A stretch of DNA of 5,881 bases from an uncultured Bacilli bacterium (GCA_947588975.1 CANQAF010000059.1:1-5881); one strand, 5' to 3'; shown: positions 1 through 4,918, counted from the stretch's first letter. Made by a program: numbers and translations. Notes: generated by a model from the letters alone, not told the origin.

Positions 1-206
1 ATTTTAAAGATATGTTTTATAATCTTGTTCAATTTCTTATGGATAAAATATTTAGAGTTAAAGATAATAAATATAAGTTGCTTGCTAAAGAATTATATAA
101 AAATGGAGCATTAGATAATAAAAGTTTTGAAGATATTATGGGTATTTCCCATACTAATAATTCAAAAGACTATCACGCAATAGAAAAAGATGATTTTGAA
201 CATTAA
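1..206 (+). CDS. Putative MobV/Pre-type plasmid mobilisation (relaxase) protein, C-terminal fragment
   Basis: The frame is open from the first base, so this is probably the 3' end of a longer gene cut by the window edge; the ATG at 12 has no Shine-Dalgarno site and is probably internal. About 67 residues are visible, reading FKDMFYNLVQFLMDKIF, then a charged stretch with KELYKNGAL, and ending EKDDFEH. Helical tails of this style (hydrophobic FLxDKIF segment, LYxxGxL, acidic end near the stop) are known to me from MobV/Pre relaxases of Gram-positive mobilisable plasmids and elements, which nick oriT and pilot DNA transfer. The catalytic N-terminal domain lies outside the window, so no active-site residue can be checked. 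The match rests on general resemblance only. The stop codon lies inside the terminator hairpin that follows. Confidence 0.4.
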   Translation, partial: FKDMFYNLVQFLMDKIFRVKDNKYKLLAKELYKNGALDNKSFEDIMGISHTNNSKDYHAIEKDDFEH

Positions 207-225
207 TGCTTAAAATCATCTTTTT
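184..225. terminator. Bidirectional rho-independent terminator between convergent genes
   Basis: A perfect 14-bp inverted repeat, AAAAAGATGATTTT at 184-197 and AAAATCATCTTTTT at 212-225, encloses a 14-nt loop. The A-run on one arm and T-run on the other supply a U-tract in either direction. It overlaps the stop codon of the + strand gene (204-206) and lies 10 nt beyond the stop of the - strand gene (236-238), which is where a shared terminator for two convergent genes belongs. Confidence 0.8.
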
Positions 226-235
226 AGCAATTTGA

Positions 236-940
236 TTATTTTTTTATTAATTTCAAGACATGCGAATCACTTTCTGCTTTTTTAATAGTTTTTGAATACG
301 CATCTTGAGTAATACCACAAGCATCCATTTTTTGAAGTTCTTCCATACTTATTTCATTAACTTTCGCTAAAGTGTATAATGATAGTTGTTCAGAAATATC
401 TTTTCCATAAAATGATGTAAATTTACCTTGTTCTAAAAGTTGTAATAAATATAAAGACTCTGGTAATTGAATGATATCTTCCATTTTGTAATTTTTTCCA
501 TATTCATCTGATCCTACAAAGTCATAGCTTGTTCTTTTTAAAAGATAATATTTAATAATTTCAGGGTATTGAATTTGAACCACACTTCTATCAGCTAAAT
601 GTCCAAATCCATAGCAATCTAATAGTATCTCATTATTTCTCTTACTTCTATTATCACTTTTCAAAACATGATAGCGTCTATAAGCATTGCTTTTTTTTCT
701 TTCTTCAGAATCATTATCTGCATAACTTGCAGAAAGAACCTTATCATTAAAAGTTTTACCCGTGTATTTTTCAAAAAGTAATAAATCCCCATATGGGTCA
801 ATATGAGTTTCAGCAACAAAAATTCTTTCTGATTCTGGAATTTGTTCCATTTGTGTCATTCTATAACCTATTAAATCATCCTTGTTAGCTGTAAAATCAT
901 AAACATCTAAAGATTTTTCTTTTTTATCATATAAAAACAT
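236..940 (-). CDS. Unrecognised 234-residue protein
   Basis: I do not recognise a family. The start is well supported: AAAGGAGGA (947-955 on the - strand) ends 6 nt before the ATG, and an extended -10 promoter lies just upstream. The protein is soluble-looking and charged, with no signal peptide or membrane segment. The N-terminal third has alternating strand-like segments (RIFVAETHIDPYGDLLLFEKYTG). The middle is basic and polar (EERKKSNAYRRYH, SDNRSKRN). From about residue 140 it becomes helix-rich, with QLPESLYLLQLLEQGKF and a final section ISMEELQKMDACGITQDAYS that reads like a small helical domain. No catalytic motif stands out. It is transcribed alone, convergent with the putative mobilisation gene and divergent from the amidotransferase gene. 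The strong SD and intact length indicate a real gene, possibly accessory cargo of a mobile element. Confidence 0.85.
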   Translation of the reverse strand: MFLYDKKEKSLDVYDFTANKDDLIGYRMTQMEQIPESERIFVAETHIDPYGDLLLFEKYTGKTFNDKVLSASYADNDSEERKKSNAYRRYHVLKSDNRSKRNNEILLDCYGFGHLADRSVVQIQYPEIIKYYLLKRTSYDFVGSDEYGKNYKMEDIIQLPESLYLLQLLEQGKFTSFYGKDISEQLSLYTLAKVNEISMEELQKMDACGITQDAYSKTIKKAESDSHVLKLIKK

Positions 941-962
941 ACCAATTCCTCCTTTAAGCTAT

Positions 963-991
963 ATTTTATCATAAATTATCGTAAAAATTAA
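963..991 (-). promoter_or_regulatory. Promoter for the 236-940 gene (extended -10)
   Basis: Read on the - strand, TTAATT (986-991) is followed after 17 nt by TAAAAT (963-968), with a TG at 970-971 giving TGATAAAAT, an extended -10. The predicted start site falls only a few bases upstream of the SD, so the leader would be very short (about 15-20 nt). Assigned by consensus and position only. Confidence 0.6.
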
Positions 992-995
992 GACA

Positions 996-1023
996 TTTAC
1001 AAATATTTGTGCTAAAATACTAT
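996..1023 (+). promoter_or_regulatory. Candidate + strand promoter, back-to-back with the - strand promoter
   Basis: TTTACA (996-1001) is followed after 16 nt by TACTAT (1018-1023). An overlapping alternative is TGCTAAAAT, an extended -10 with its hexamer at 1013-1018. The -35 box lies 4 nt from that of the divergent promoter. A transcript from here would start near 1028-1030 and run into the hairpins at 1030-1133 before reaching the amidotransferase gene. In DNA this AT-rich, promoter-like matches arise often by chance, so confidence is modest. Confidence 0.35.
999..1010. promoter_or_regulatory. 12-bp palindrome between divergent promoters, possible operator
   Basis: ACAAATATTTGT is a perfect palindrome. 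It overlaps the candidate + strand -35 box (996-1001) and lies 7 nt upstream of the - strand -35 box (986-991), a suitable place for a regulator acting on both directions. A perfect 12-bp palindrome is expected a few times by chance in a window of this composition, so only the position makes it interesting. Confidence 0.2.
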
Positions 1024-1029
1024 TAGAGA

Positions 1030-1136
1030 TTGATATTCTATATAGTATCAAATTCGTTAATTTTGCGAAAGTTGTAGATTACTACGTCACTCGCACCAGA
1101 TTGATTGATACTCGAACTTTTTATAGTTCGAGTTTT
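1030..1136 (+). ncRNA. Candidate structured small RNA or leader RNA
   Basis: Three consecutive hairpins fill the segment. The first pairs 1030-1037 with 1044-1051 (TTGATATT/AGTATCAA, one G-U). The second pairs TGCGA 1064-1068 with TCGCA 1091-1095 and GTAG 1074-1077 with CTAC 1082-1085, with a symmetric 5x5 internal loop. The third is the terminator-like hairpin 1110-1133 followed by TTT. Bases 1064-1099 are close to half G+C against a far lower background, a typical sign of structured RNA in AT-rich genomes. A promoter-like sequence ends 7 nt before the first hairpin. No + strand gene lies upstream to need the terminator. It could instead be an attenuating leader of the amidotransferase gene or a decayed sequence. 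I do not recognise a known RNA family. Confidence 0.35.
1110..1136 (+). terminator. Terminator-like hairpin, cassette copy 1
   Basis: ACTCGAACT (1110-1118) pairs perfectly with AGTTCGAGT (1125-1133) around a 6-nt loop, and the run of T at 1133-1136 follows. The T-run is short and passes directly into AAAATGT, where it also forms the -35 region of the next promoter. The same arrangement recurs at 4919-4966. The upstream annotated gene is on the opposite strand, so what is terminated here, if anything, is the candidate small RNA. Confidence 0.55.
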
Positions 1137-1161
1137 AAAATGTTTGAGTTTATGATATAAT
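1133..1161 (+). promoter_or_regulatory. Promoter for the amidotransferase gene (extended -10)
   Basis: TGATATAAT carries an extended -10 with TATAAT at 1156-1161. The best-spaced -35 region, 17 nt away, is TTTTAA (1133-1138), which is the U-tract of the preceding hairpin. A second TATAAT at 1165-1170 could give an alternative start. The predicted leader is about 65-70 nt, longer than for other genes here, leaving room for control of translation, although no clear fold is visible in it. Confidence 0.6.
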
Positions 1162-1236
1162 AGTTATAATTTACTGTAATAGAAGATAGTAGTTAATTTC
1201 AATTAGTGTTAAAATTCTAGAAGGTCGGGTAATAGT

Positions 1237-1845
1237 ATGAAAATAATAGGAATAATTTTAAGAGATTATGAAACAAAAAATGGTGGATTAGTATATGGAG
1301 TCAGAAGTTATTTGATTGAAAAATTAAGAAAATATAATGTTGCAATTATGTGTATACCTTTTGATTTTGAAAATGATAAAAAAATTGATACTACTTTAAT
1401 TGACAAATGTGATGGTATTATACTACCTGGTGGAAAAGTTAGTCATGAATTAGATGATAAAATAGTAAAATATCTATATGATATAGATAAGCCAACGTTG
1501 GGGATATGTTTAGGAATGCAACTTATGAGTAAGGCTTTTAATAAACATGATATTATACCAGTTTACAATCATCAAAATGGAAGTAAGTATTCTCATTTTA
1601 TAAATATTGATAAAGATTCATTGCTTTATAAAATAATAGGTGAGGAAAAGATAAAAGTAAATTCTCTTCATTCATTTTGTGTTCCAAATACTAAACTACA
1701 TGTATCTGCTCGTAGCGATGATGAAATAATTGAAGCAATTGAAGATAAAAGAAAAACATTTTTTTTAGGTGTTCAGTGGCATCCAGAACTATTAGATGAT
1801 AAAAACACTGATAAATTATTTACCTATTTTATCAATAAATTATAA
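1237..1845 (+). CDS. Class I glutamine amidotransferase-like hydrolase (peptidase C26 / gamma-glutamyl-GABA hydrolase type), short form
   Basis: At 202 residues this is a single class I GATase fold. DGIILPGG (59-66) forms the oxyanion-strand region, GICLGMQ (89-95) is the nucleophile elbow with Cys91, VNSLHSF (141-147) matches the VNSxHH segment of the C26 family, and GVQWHPE (178-184) provides His182 and Glu184. The triad is complete, so it should be active. C26 members such as PuuD hydrolyse gamma-glutamyl amide bonds; the substrate here is unknown. Typical relatives have about 235-255 residues, and this one lacks most of the loop between the GG motif and the nucleophile strand. There is no separate synthase domain and no partner gene beside it, which favours a stand-alone hydrolase. 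The SD AGAAGG (1219-1224) lies a long 12 nt from the ATG. It appears monocistronic, with the next gene carrying its own promoter. Confidence 0.8.
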   Translation: MKIIGIILRDYETKNGGLVYGVRSYLIEKLRKYNVAIMCIPFDFENDKKIDTTLIDKCDGIILPGGKVSHELDDKIVKYLYDIDKPTLGICLGMQLMSKAFNKHDIIPVYNHQNGSKYSHFINIDKDSLLYKIIGEEKIKVNSLHSFCVPNTKLHVSARSDDEIIEAIEDKRKTFFLGVQWHPELLDDKNTDKLFTYFINKL

Positions 1846-1887
1846 TAAAGCATTTTGGAAAATATAGAATATAAAAAATAGGTAAAT
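1818..1887. repeat. 13-bp inverted repeat with 44-nt spacer
   Basis: ATTTACCTATTTT (1818-1830), inside the last codons of the amidotransferase gene, is matched in inverted orientation by AAAATAGGTAAAT (1875-1887). The right arm ends 11 nt before the TG of the next gene's extended -10 (TATAAT at 1902). It could be a weak long-loop terminator for the amidotransferase gene, a regulator site pair, or chance. No T-run follows the right arm. Confidence 0.3.
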
Positions 1888-1898
1888 TAAATAAAATA

Positions 1899-1907
1899 TG
1901 CTATAAT
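1899..1907 (+). promoter_or_regulatory. Promoter for the 1934-2419 gene (extended -10)
   Basis: TGCTATAAT is a consensus extended -10 (hexamer 1902-1907). The -35 region is poor, as is usual for extended -10 promoters. The predicted start near 1914 gives a leader of about 20 nt. The bases after the hexamer (TATAATG, then ATAACGA) resemble those at the 2765 promoter. Confidence 0.55.
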
Positions 1908-1933
1908 GATCAATAACGAGGGGAGTCTGCTTT

Positions 1934-2419
1934 ATGACCTATAAAGTTAGAAGACTAAAAATTAGTCGTATTCAATTTAATAATTATGATTTTATGAGAC
2001 TCTTTTTAGCTTATTTAAGAGTTAACGGGATTGTGTTTATTAATAAAGATAATTTAAGATATGATTTATATGAATTATATCAAAATCCAGAATATAAAGA
2101 TTTATTTCAAGATTTTGCAGTCAAACAACAAATAGAAGGTAATTTTTTAGATATCGATTACGCCTTACAAAATGCTGTATTATATGGTTTATTAAGTTCT
2201 CATGACTGCAATTTTAATAGTTCAAAAAGAATAATATTTATAGATGAAAATGAAAGTATTTCCATCATAAATAGTTATAGTGAAAGTTATAAAGAAAAAA
2301 TGGAAAGATTAGTAGGTGAATTTCTTGATAAATCAATAAAAAAACATGATAAATATTATTATGATGGTAAAATAAAACAATTAAAGAAAAGAAAAATACA
2401 AATAAATTATAATAAATAA
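1934..2419 (+). CDS. Unrecognised 161-residue protein
   Basis: I do not recognise a family. The start is supported by AGGGGAG (1919-1925) 8 nt before the ATG and by the extended -10 promoter just upstream. There is no signal peptide or membrane helix. The N-terminus is basic (KVRRLKISRIQ), followed by an aromatic, helix-rich core (DFMRLFLAYLRVNG, YDLYELYQNPEYKDLF, DYALQNAVLYGLL), an IIFIDE strand and a long helix (SYKEKMERLVGEFLDKS). It ends in a very Lys-rich tail (KIKQLKKRKIQ) that might bind nucleic acid. Small proteins of this make-up are common in accessory regions, including toxin-antitoxin loci, but nothing here proves such a role. It ends with a double stop, TAA TAA. The same frame then stays open for 34 codons, which may be a decayed remnant. 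Confidence 0.75.
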   Translation: MTYKVRRLKISRIQFNNYDFMRLFLAYLRVNGIVFINKDNLRYDLYELYQNPEYKDLFQDFAVKQQIEGNFLDIDYALQNAVLYGLLSSHDCNFNSSKRIIFIDENESISIINSYSESYKEKMERLVGEFLDKSIKKHDKYYYDGKIKQLKKRKIQINYNK

Positions 2420-2422
2420 TAA

Positions 2423-2527
2423 AGAATATATATTGATGGAGTAAAAGTAACAAAGTATATAATTTTATCAAGTAGCTGTACAGAATATGAGGAAATGATG
2501 CTTTTTGATGAATTAAATCAAAGGTAG
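2423..2527 (+). pseudogene. Possible gene remnant, 34 codons
   Basis: Directly after the TAA TAA of the preceding gene, and in its frame, 34 codons run open to a TAG at 2525-2527. The product contains YIILSSCTEYEEMM followed by LFDELNQR, which has protein-like composition unlike the surrounding AT noise. There is no in-frame ATG or GTG near its beginning and no SD, so it is not convincingly a gene of its own. It could be the fossil of a longer downstream gene, a readthrough extension, or chance. I cannot identify a parent family. Confidence 0.2.
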
Positions 2528-2530
2528 AAT

Positions 2531-2656
2531 TGTAAATAAGGCAACTATTTCTTTTGTATAAAAGTTGTTGTACCTCTTCCCTTATGGCACTATAGAGATT
2601 CAAGTCGCACTTTGTAAGAATATAGGCTCATAACATTTGATGTTATGGGCTTTTTT
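2531..2656 (+). ncRNA. Candidate second small RNA ending at a strong terminator
   Basis: The segment begins with a hairpin (CAACT 2542-2546 with AGTTG 2563-2567, extendable past one mismatch), continues through a G+C-richer part with a CTCT/AGAG pairing (2574-2577 with 2594-2597) and a small AAGT/ACTT hairpin (2602-2612), and ends in a good rho-independent terminator. A weak promoter match lies upstream (TAGAAT at 2525-2530 with a poor -35). It might equally be the 3' untranslated tail of the preceding gene, 200 nt away. No known RNA family recognised. Confidence 0.25.
2626..2656 (+). terminator. Rho-independent terminator
   Basis: GCTCATAACAT (2626-2636) pairs with ATGTTATGGGC (2640-2650) over 11 bp with one G-U and a 3-nt loop, followed by TTTTTT (2651-2656). 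This is the most canonical terminator in the window. It closes transcription of the 1934-2419 gene or of the candidate small RNA. Confidence 0.85.
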
Positions 2657-2741
2657 ACAGCTGACATGAGTGTAAAAATTGAACCAAGGTTAAATTTATG
2701 AAAATAATAATTATTATTTAATAATGATTGTTTATGATGTT

Positions 2742-2770
2742 ATGACAAAATATCTAAGATTTGTTATAAT
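2742..2770 (+). promoter_or_regulatory. Promoter of the nucleotidase-nucleoside hydrolase / HD operon
   Basis: ATGACA (2742-2747) is separated by exactly 17 nt from TATAAT (2765-2770), with TG at 2762-2763 making an extended -10. It is the best promoter match in the window, with five of six -35 bases and all -10 bases. The predicted start is near 2777, giving a leader of about 27 nt. Confidence 0.8.
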
Positions 2771-2779
2771 GTTTATAAC
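2763..2779. promoter_or_regulatory. Dyad over the -10 box, candidate operator
   Basis: GTTATAA (2763-2769), TGT, then TTATAAC (2773-2779) is a perfect 7-bp inverted repeat centred just after the -10 box. It covers -10 to about +1, so a bound repressor would block polymerase. No regulator gene is visible in the window, and part of the dyad is the -10 consensus itself, so chance is possible. Confidence 0.35.
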
Positions 2780-2803
2780 GAATAAAAATATTTAGGTGGG
2801 AAA

Positions 2804-4240
2804 ATGAGAATAGGTGTAGATATAGATAATGTTATTTCAACATTTAATGAAGATTTATTAGAAGAATTTTTAAAACATAATAAAGAACTGGGCTACAGTG
2901 ATGAAATAAATGAAAATGCTGATTATATAACAAGAGGTATGTTTCATTGGAAAGATGGAGAAGTAGAAGCATTTTATAAAGATACTATTGAAAGAATAGT
3001 AAATAAATTAAATGTTAAAAGTGGTGCAAAAGAATATATAGATAAGTTAAAAGAAGAAGGACACTATATATGTATCATTACAGGTAGAGATAACGGAGAT
3101 CATTCAGATCCATATGATAATACAAAGAAATGGTTAGATAATCACTTAATTTATTATGACAAACTCATATTGACTAAATCGTATAAAGATGATGAACATG
3201 GAAAATCAGAAAAATGTATAGAAAATAATATTGATATCATGATTGATGATTCTATTAATATTTGTAAAGATTGTATTAATTATGGAATAGAAACTTTGTT
3301 AATGGATACTCCATATAATAGACAAATTAATGATATTAAAAGAGTTCATAGTTGGAAAGAAATATATGAATATATAACAGAATATAAAAAAGAAAAATTA
3401 AATGTAATTTTAGATACTGATACATATAATGAATGCGATGACCAATTTGCCCTTGCATATATGATTAAAAATCAAGATATATTTAATATTGAAGCAATAA
3501 CTGTTGCACCCTATTCTCATAAGGAAAGAAATGAAACTGTTATACTTGGACGAGAGAAAAGTTATAATGAGATATTAAAGATATGTAATTGGTTAAAATT
3601 TAATACAACTAACAGAGTATTTAAAGGTGCAACAGATTATATTTGTAATGGGTACGATGAAAATAATGATGCAGTAAATAAAATAATTGAAATAGCGTTA
3701 AAAAATAATAAAACTTATATTATGGCAATAGGTGCCATTACAAATGTCGCCCTAGCAATAAAAAAAGAACCCAAAATAATTGACAGAATAGAGGTTATTT
3801 GGCTAGGAGGACATAGTCTATTACAGAAAAATAATTTAGAATTCAATTTTAGGCAAGATGTGAATGCAGTAAAAGTAGTATTTGATTCAAAAGTAAAATT
3901 GACTATTATCCCTTGTAAAAATGTTGCTTCAAATTTAAGAACTTCTATTTACGAATTAAACTATTATTTGAAAGATAAGAGTGAATTATGTAATTACTTA
4001 ATAGATAGATTTTATAATGATGGCTATCATGGAATACAAGAAAGACGAGTTATTTGGGATATATCAGTTATTGCATATATGATAAACAGGGATTGGTTTA
4101 CAAGTGAGAGCATAAGTTGTCCTAAAATAAACGAGGATACTTCTTATGAATTAACTACTAATCATCATAAAATAACAATGATAAATTACATAGATGTAAA
4201 TAAAGTATATGACGATTTATTTAAAAAGTTAGGTGAATAA
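2804..4240 (+). CDS. HAD 5'-nucleotidase fused to inosine-uridine-type nucleoside hydrolase
   Basis: This 478-residue cytoplasmic protein has two enzyme domains. Residues 1-192 are a HAD phosphatase of 5'-nucleotidase (NT5C/YqfW) type: GVDIDN gives Asp6 and Asp8, ITGR gives Thr93, a Lys (probably Lys134) supplies motif III, and IMIDDS gives Asp148/Asp149. Residues 199-478 are a nucleoside hydrolase: ILDTDTYNECDDQ holds the calcium-site Asp204, Asp206, Asp212 and Asp213, followed by AIGAITNVALA, the E346-F347-N348 motif with Asp352, and WD with Asp419. The leading Asp pair and the DD are separated by a longer insert than the usual DTDPGxDD, and Trp418 replaces the common His, suggesting a distinct subclass. 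Family knowledge predicts NMP to nucleoside to base plus ribose; the substrate is unknown. Both catalytic sets look intact. SD AGGTGG lies 4-5 nt before the ATG. First gene of an operon. Confidence 0.88.
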   Translation: MRIGVDIDNVISTFNEDLLEEFLKHNKELGYSDEINENADYITRGMFHWKDGEVEAFYKDTIERIVNKLNVKSGAKEYIDKLKEEGHYICIITGRDNGDHSDPYDNTKKWLDNHLIYYDKLILTKSYKDDEHGKSEKCIENNIDIMIDDSINICKDCINYGIETLLMDTPYNRQINDIKRVHSWKEIYEYITEYKKEKLNVILDTDTYNECDDQFALAYMIKNQDIFNIEAITVAPYSHKERNETVILGREKSYNEILKICNWLKFNTTNRVFKGATDYICNGYDENNDAVNKIIEIALKNNKTYIMAIGAITNVALAIKKEPKIIDRIEVIWLGGHSLLQKNNLEFNFRQDVNAVKVVFDSKVKLTIIPCKNVASNLRTSIYELNYYLKDKSELCNYLIDRFYNDGYHGIQERRVIWDISVIAYMINRDWFTSESISCPKINEDTSYELTTNHHKITMINYIDVNKVYDDLFKKLGE

Positions 4241-4243
4241 GCT

Positions 4244-4840
4244 ATGAAATTGACAAATAAAGAAGCAAAAGATATATTAGAAAACGCAAGAAATAAATTT
4301 GAAGATCAAAGATGGATAGATCATTCGCTTTGTGTTGGAGAAGCAGCGAAAAGAATTGCAGTGGCTCTCAAAAAAAATAATATAGAAGTGGATGTTGATA
4401 AAGCAGAAACTTTAGGTTATGTCCATGATATAGGTAAAATGACTGGGCCATCAAATGGACATATCATAAGAGGCTATGAGTATATGAAAGAACAAGGCTA
4501 TGATGAAGAATATTGCAATGTTTGTTTAACTCATTCATATCTTAATAATGATATTAATTGTACAGCAGGTGGTATTCCTGATGATATACCTTTTAGAACA
4601 AAGTTTATTCAAAATCATCAATATACACTTGAAGAAAAAATTATAAATTTATGCGATTTGATGTGTACTACTAAAATATATACGATAGATAAAAGATTGA
4701 TTGATATTATGATGAGAAGAGGGGCTTATTCAAATACTCAATATCACATAAAAGAAACATATAAATTAAAAGAGTATTTTGATGATTTATTGGGCTATAA
4801 TCTTTATGATTTGTTTCCAGAAATTAAAGATCATTTATAA
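4244..4840 (+). CDS. HDIG-type HD-domain phosphohydrolase
   Basis: The 198-residue protein has a complete HD metal site: His27 (DHSLCVGEAAKRIA), His61-Asp62 in YVHDIGK, His73 (GHIIRGYEYM), His97 (LTHSYL) and Asp138 (NLCDLM). The extra His73 and His97 resemble the binuclear subtype seen in YqeK- and HD-GYP-like enzymes. HD enzymes hydrolyse phosphate esters of nucleotides or signalling nucleotides. The sequence differs from YqeK (HDIGK, not HDxAK, with other flanks), so Ap4A hydrolysis cannot be assumed. No membrane segment or partner domain is seen. Its ATG lies 3 nt after the upstream stop, and its SD AGGTGA (4231-4236) is inside the end of that gene, indicating one transcript and coupled translation. 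The context suggests it acts in the same nucleotide pathway. Substrate unknown. Confidence 0.85.
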   Translation: MKLTNKEAKDILENARNKFEDQRWIDHSLCVGEAAKRIAVALKKNNIEVDVDKAETLGYVHDIGKMTGPSNGHIIRGYEYMKEQGYDEEYCNVCLTHSYLNNDINCTAGGIPDDIPFRTKFIQNHQYTLEEKIINLCDLMCTTKIYTIDKRLIDIMMRRGAYSNTQYHIKETYKLKEYFDDLLGYNLYDLFPEIKDHL

Positions 4841-4918
4841 TTATAATAAATTTATCAAATGTTATGATTCTTCTTTAGGGTACAAAATTCCTTTTTCAAA
4901 CGCATCAAATCGATAGAT

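Larger units (their letters stand above)
2420..2803 (+). other. 384-bp gene-free region
   Basis: This stretch holds no credible intact gene. In order it contains the 34-codon remnant, a G+C-richer segment (about 2571-2610) that may belong to a small RNA, a strong terminator (2626-2656), an 18-bp AT palindrome AAATAATAATTATTATTT (2702-2719), and the promoter and dyad for the operon starting at 2804. Apparent reading frames on the - strand are Leu/Phe/Tyr-rich shadows without SD sites. Confidence 0.6.

Noticed and set aside
12..206. A complete 64-residue small gene starting at the ATG at 12
   Set aside because: No SD precedes it and the frame is open to the window edge, so a partial longer gene is more likely.
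1064..1098. tRNA-like 3' end, TCGC followed by ACCA
   Set aside because: No matching 5' acceptor strand, no 7-nt T-loop and no anticodon arm are found at the right distances upstream.
1022..1110. Open stretch on the - strand across the candidate RNA, containing SGASDVVIYNF and ending in TAG
   Set aside because: It is only a couple of dozen codons with no start or SD, and the same bases form a symmetrical hairpin, which explains the unusual composition better. A decayed gene end cannot be fully excluded.
2265..2603. 112-residue open frame on the - strand
   Set aside because: Its Leu/Phe/Tyr/Ile-rich product is what the complement of AT-rich, Lys/Asn-rich coding sequence gives. It overlaps the end of the supported + strand gene, has no SD and crosses the candidate small RNA.
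2585..2615. T-loop-like GATTCAAGTC
   Set aside because: The flanking five bases do not pair and no other tRNA arm is present.
2702..2719. 18-bp palindrome AAATAATAATTATTATTT
   Set aside because: It is pure A/T repeats, likely low-complexity sequence upstream of a promoter rather than a specific site.
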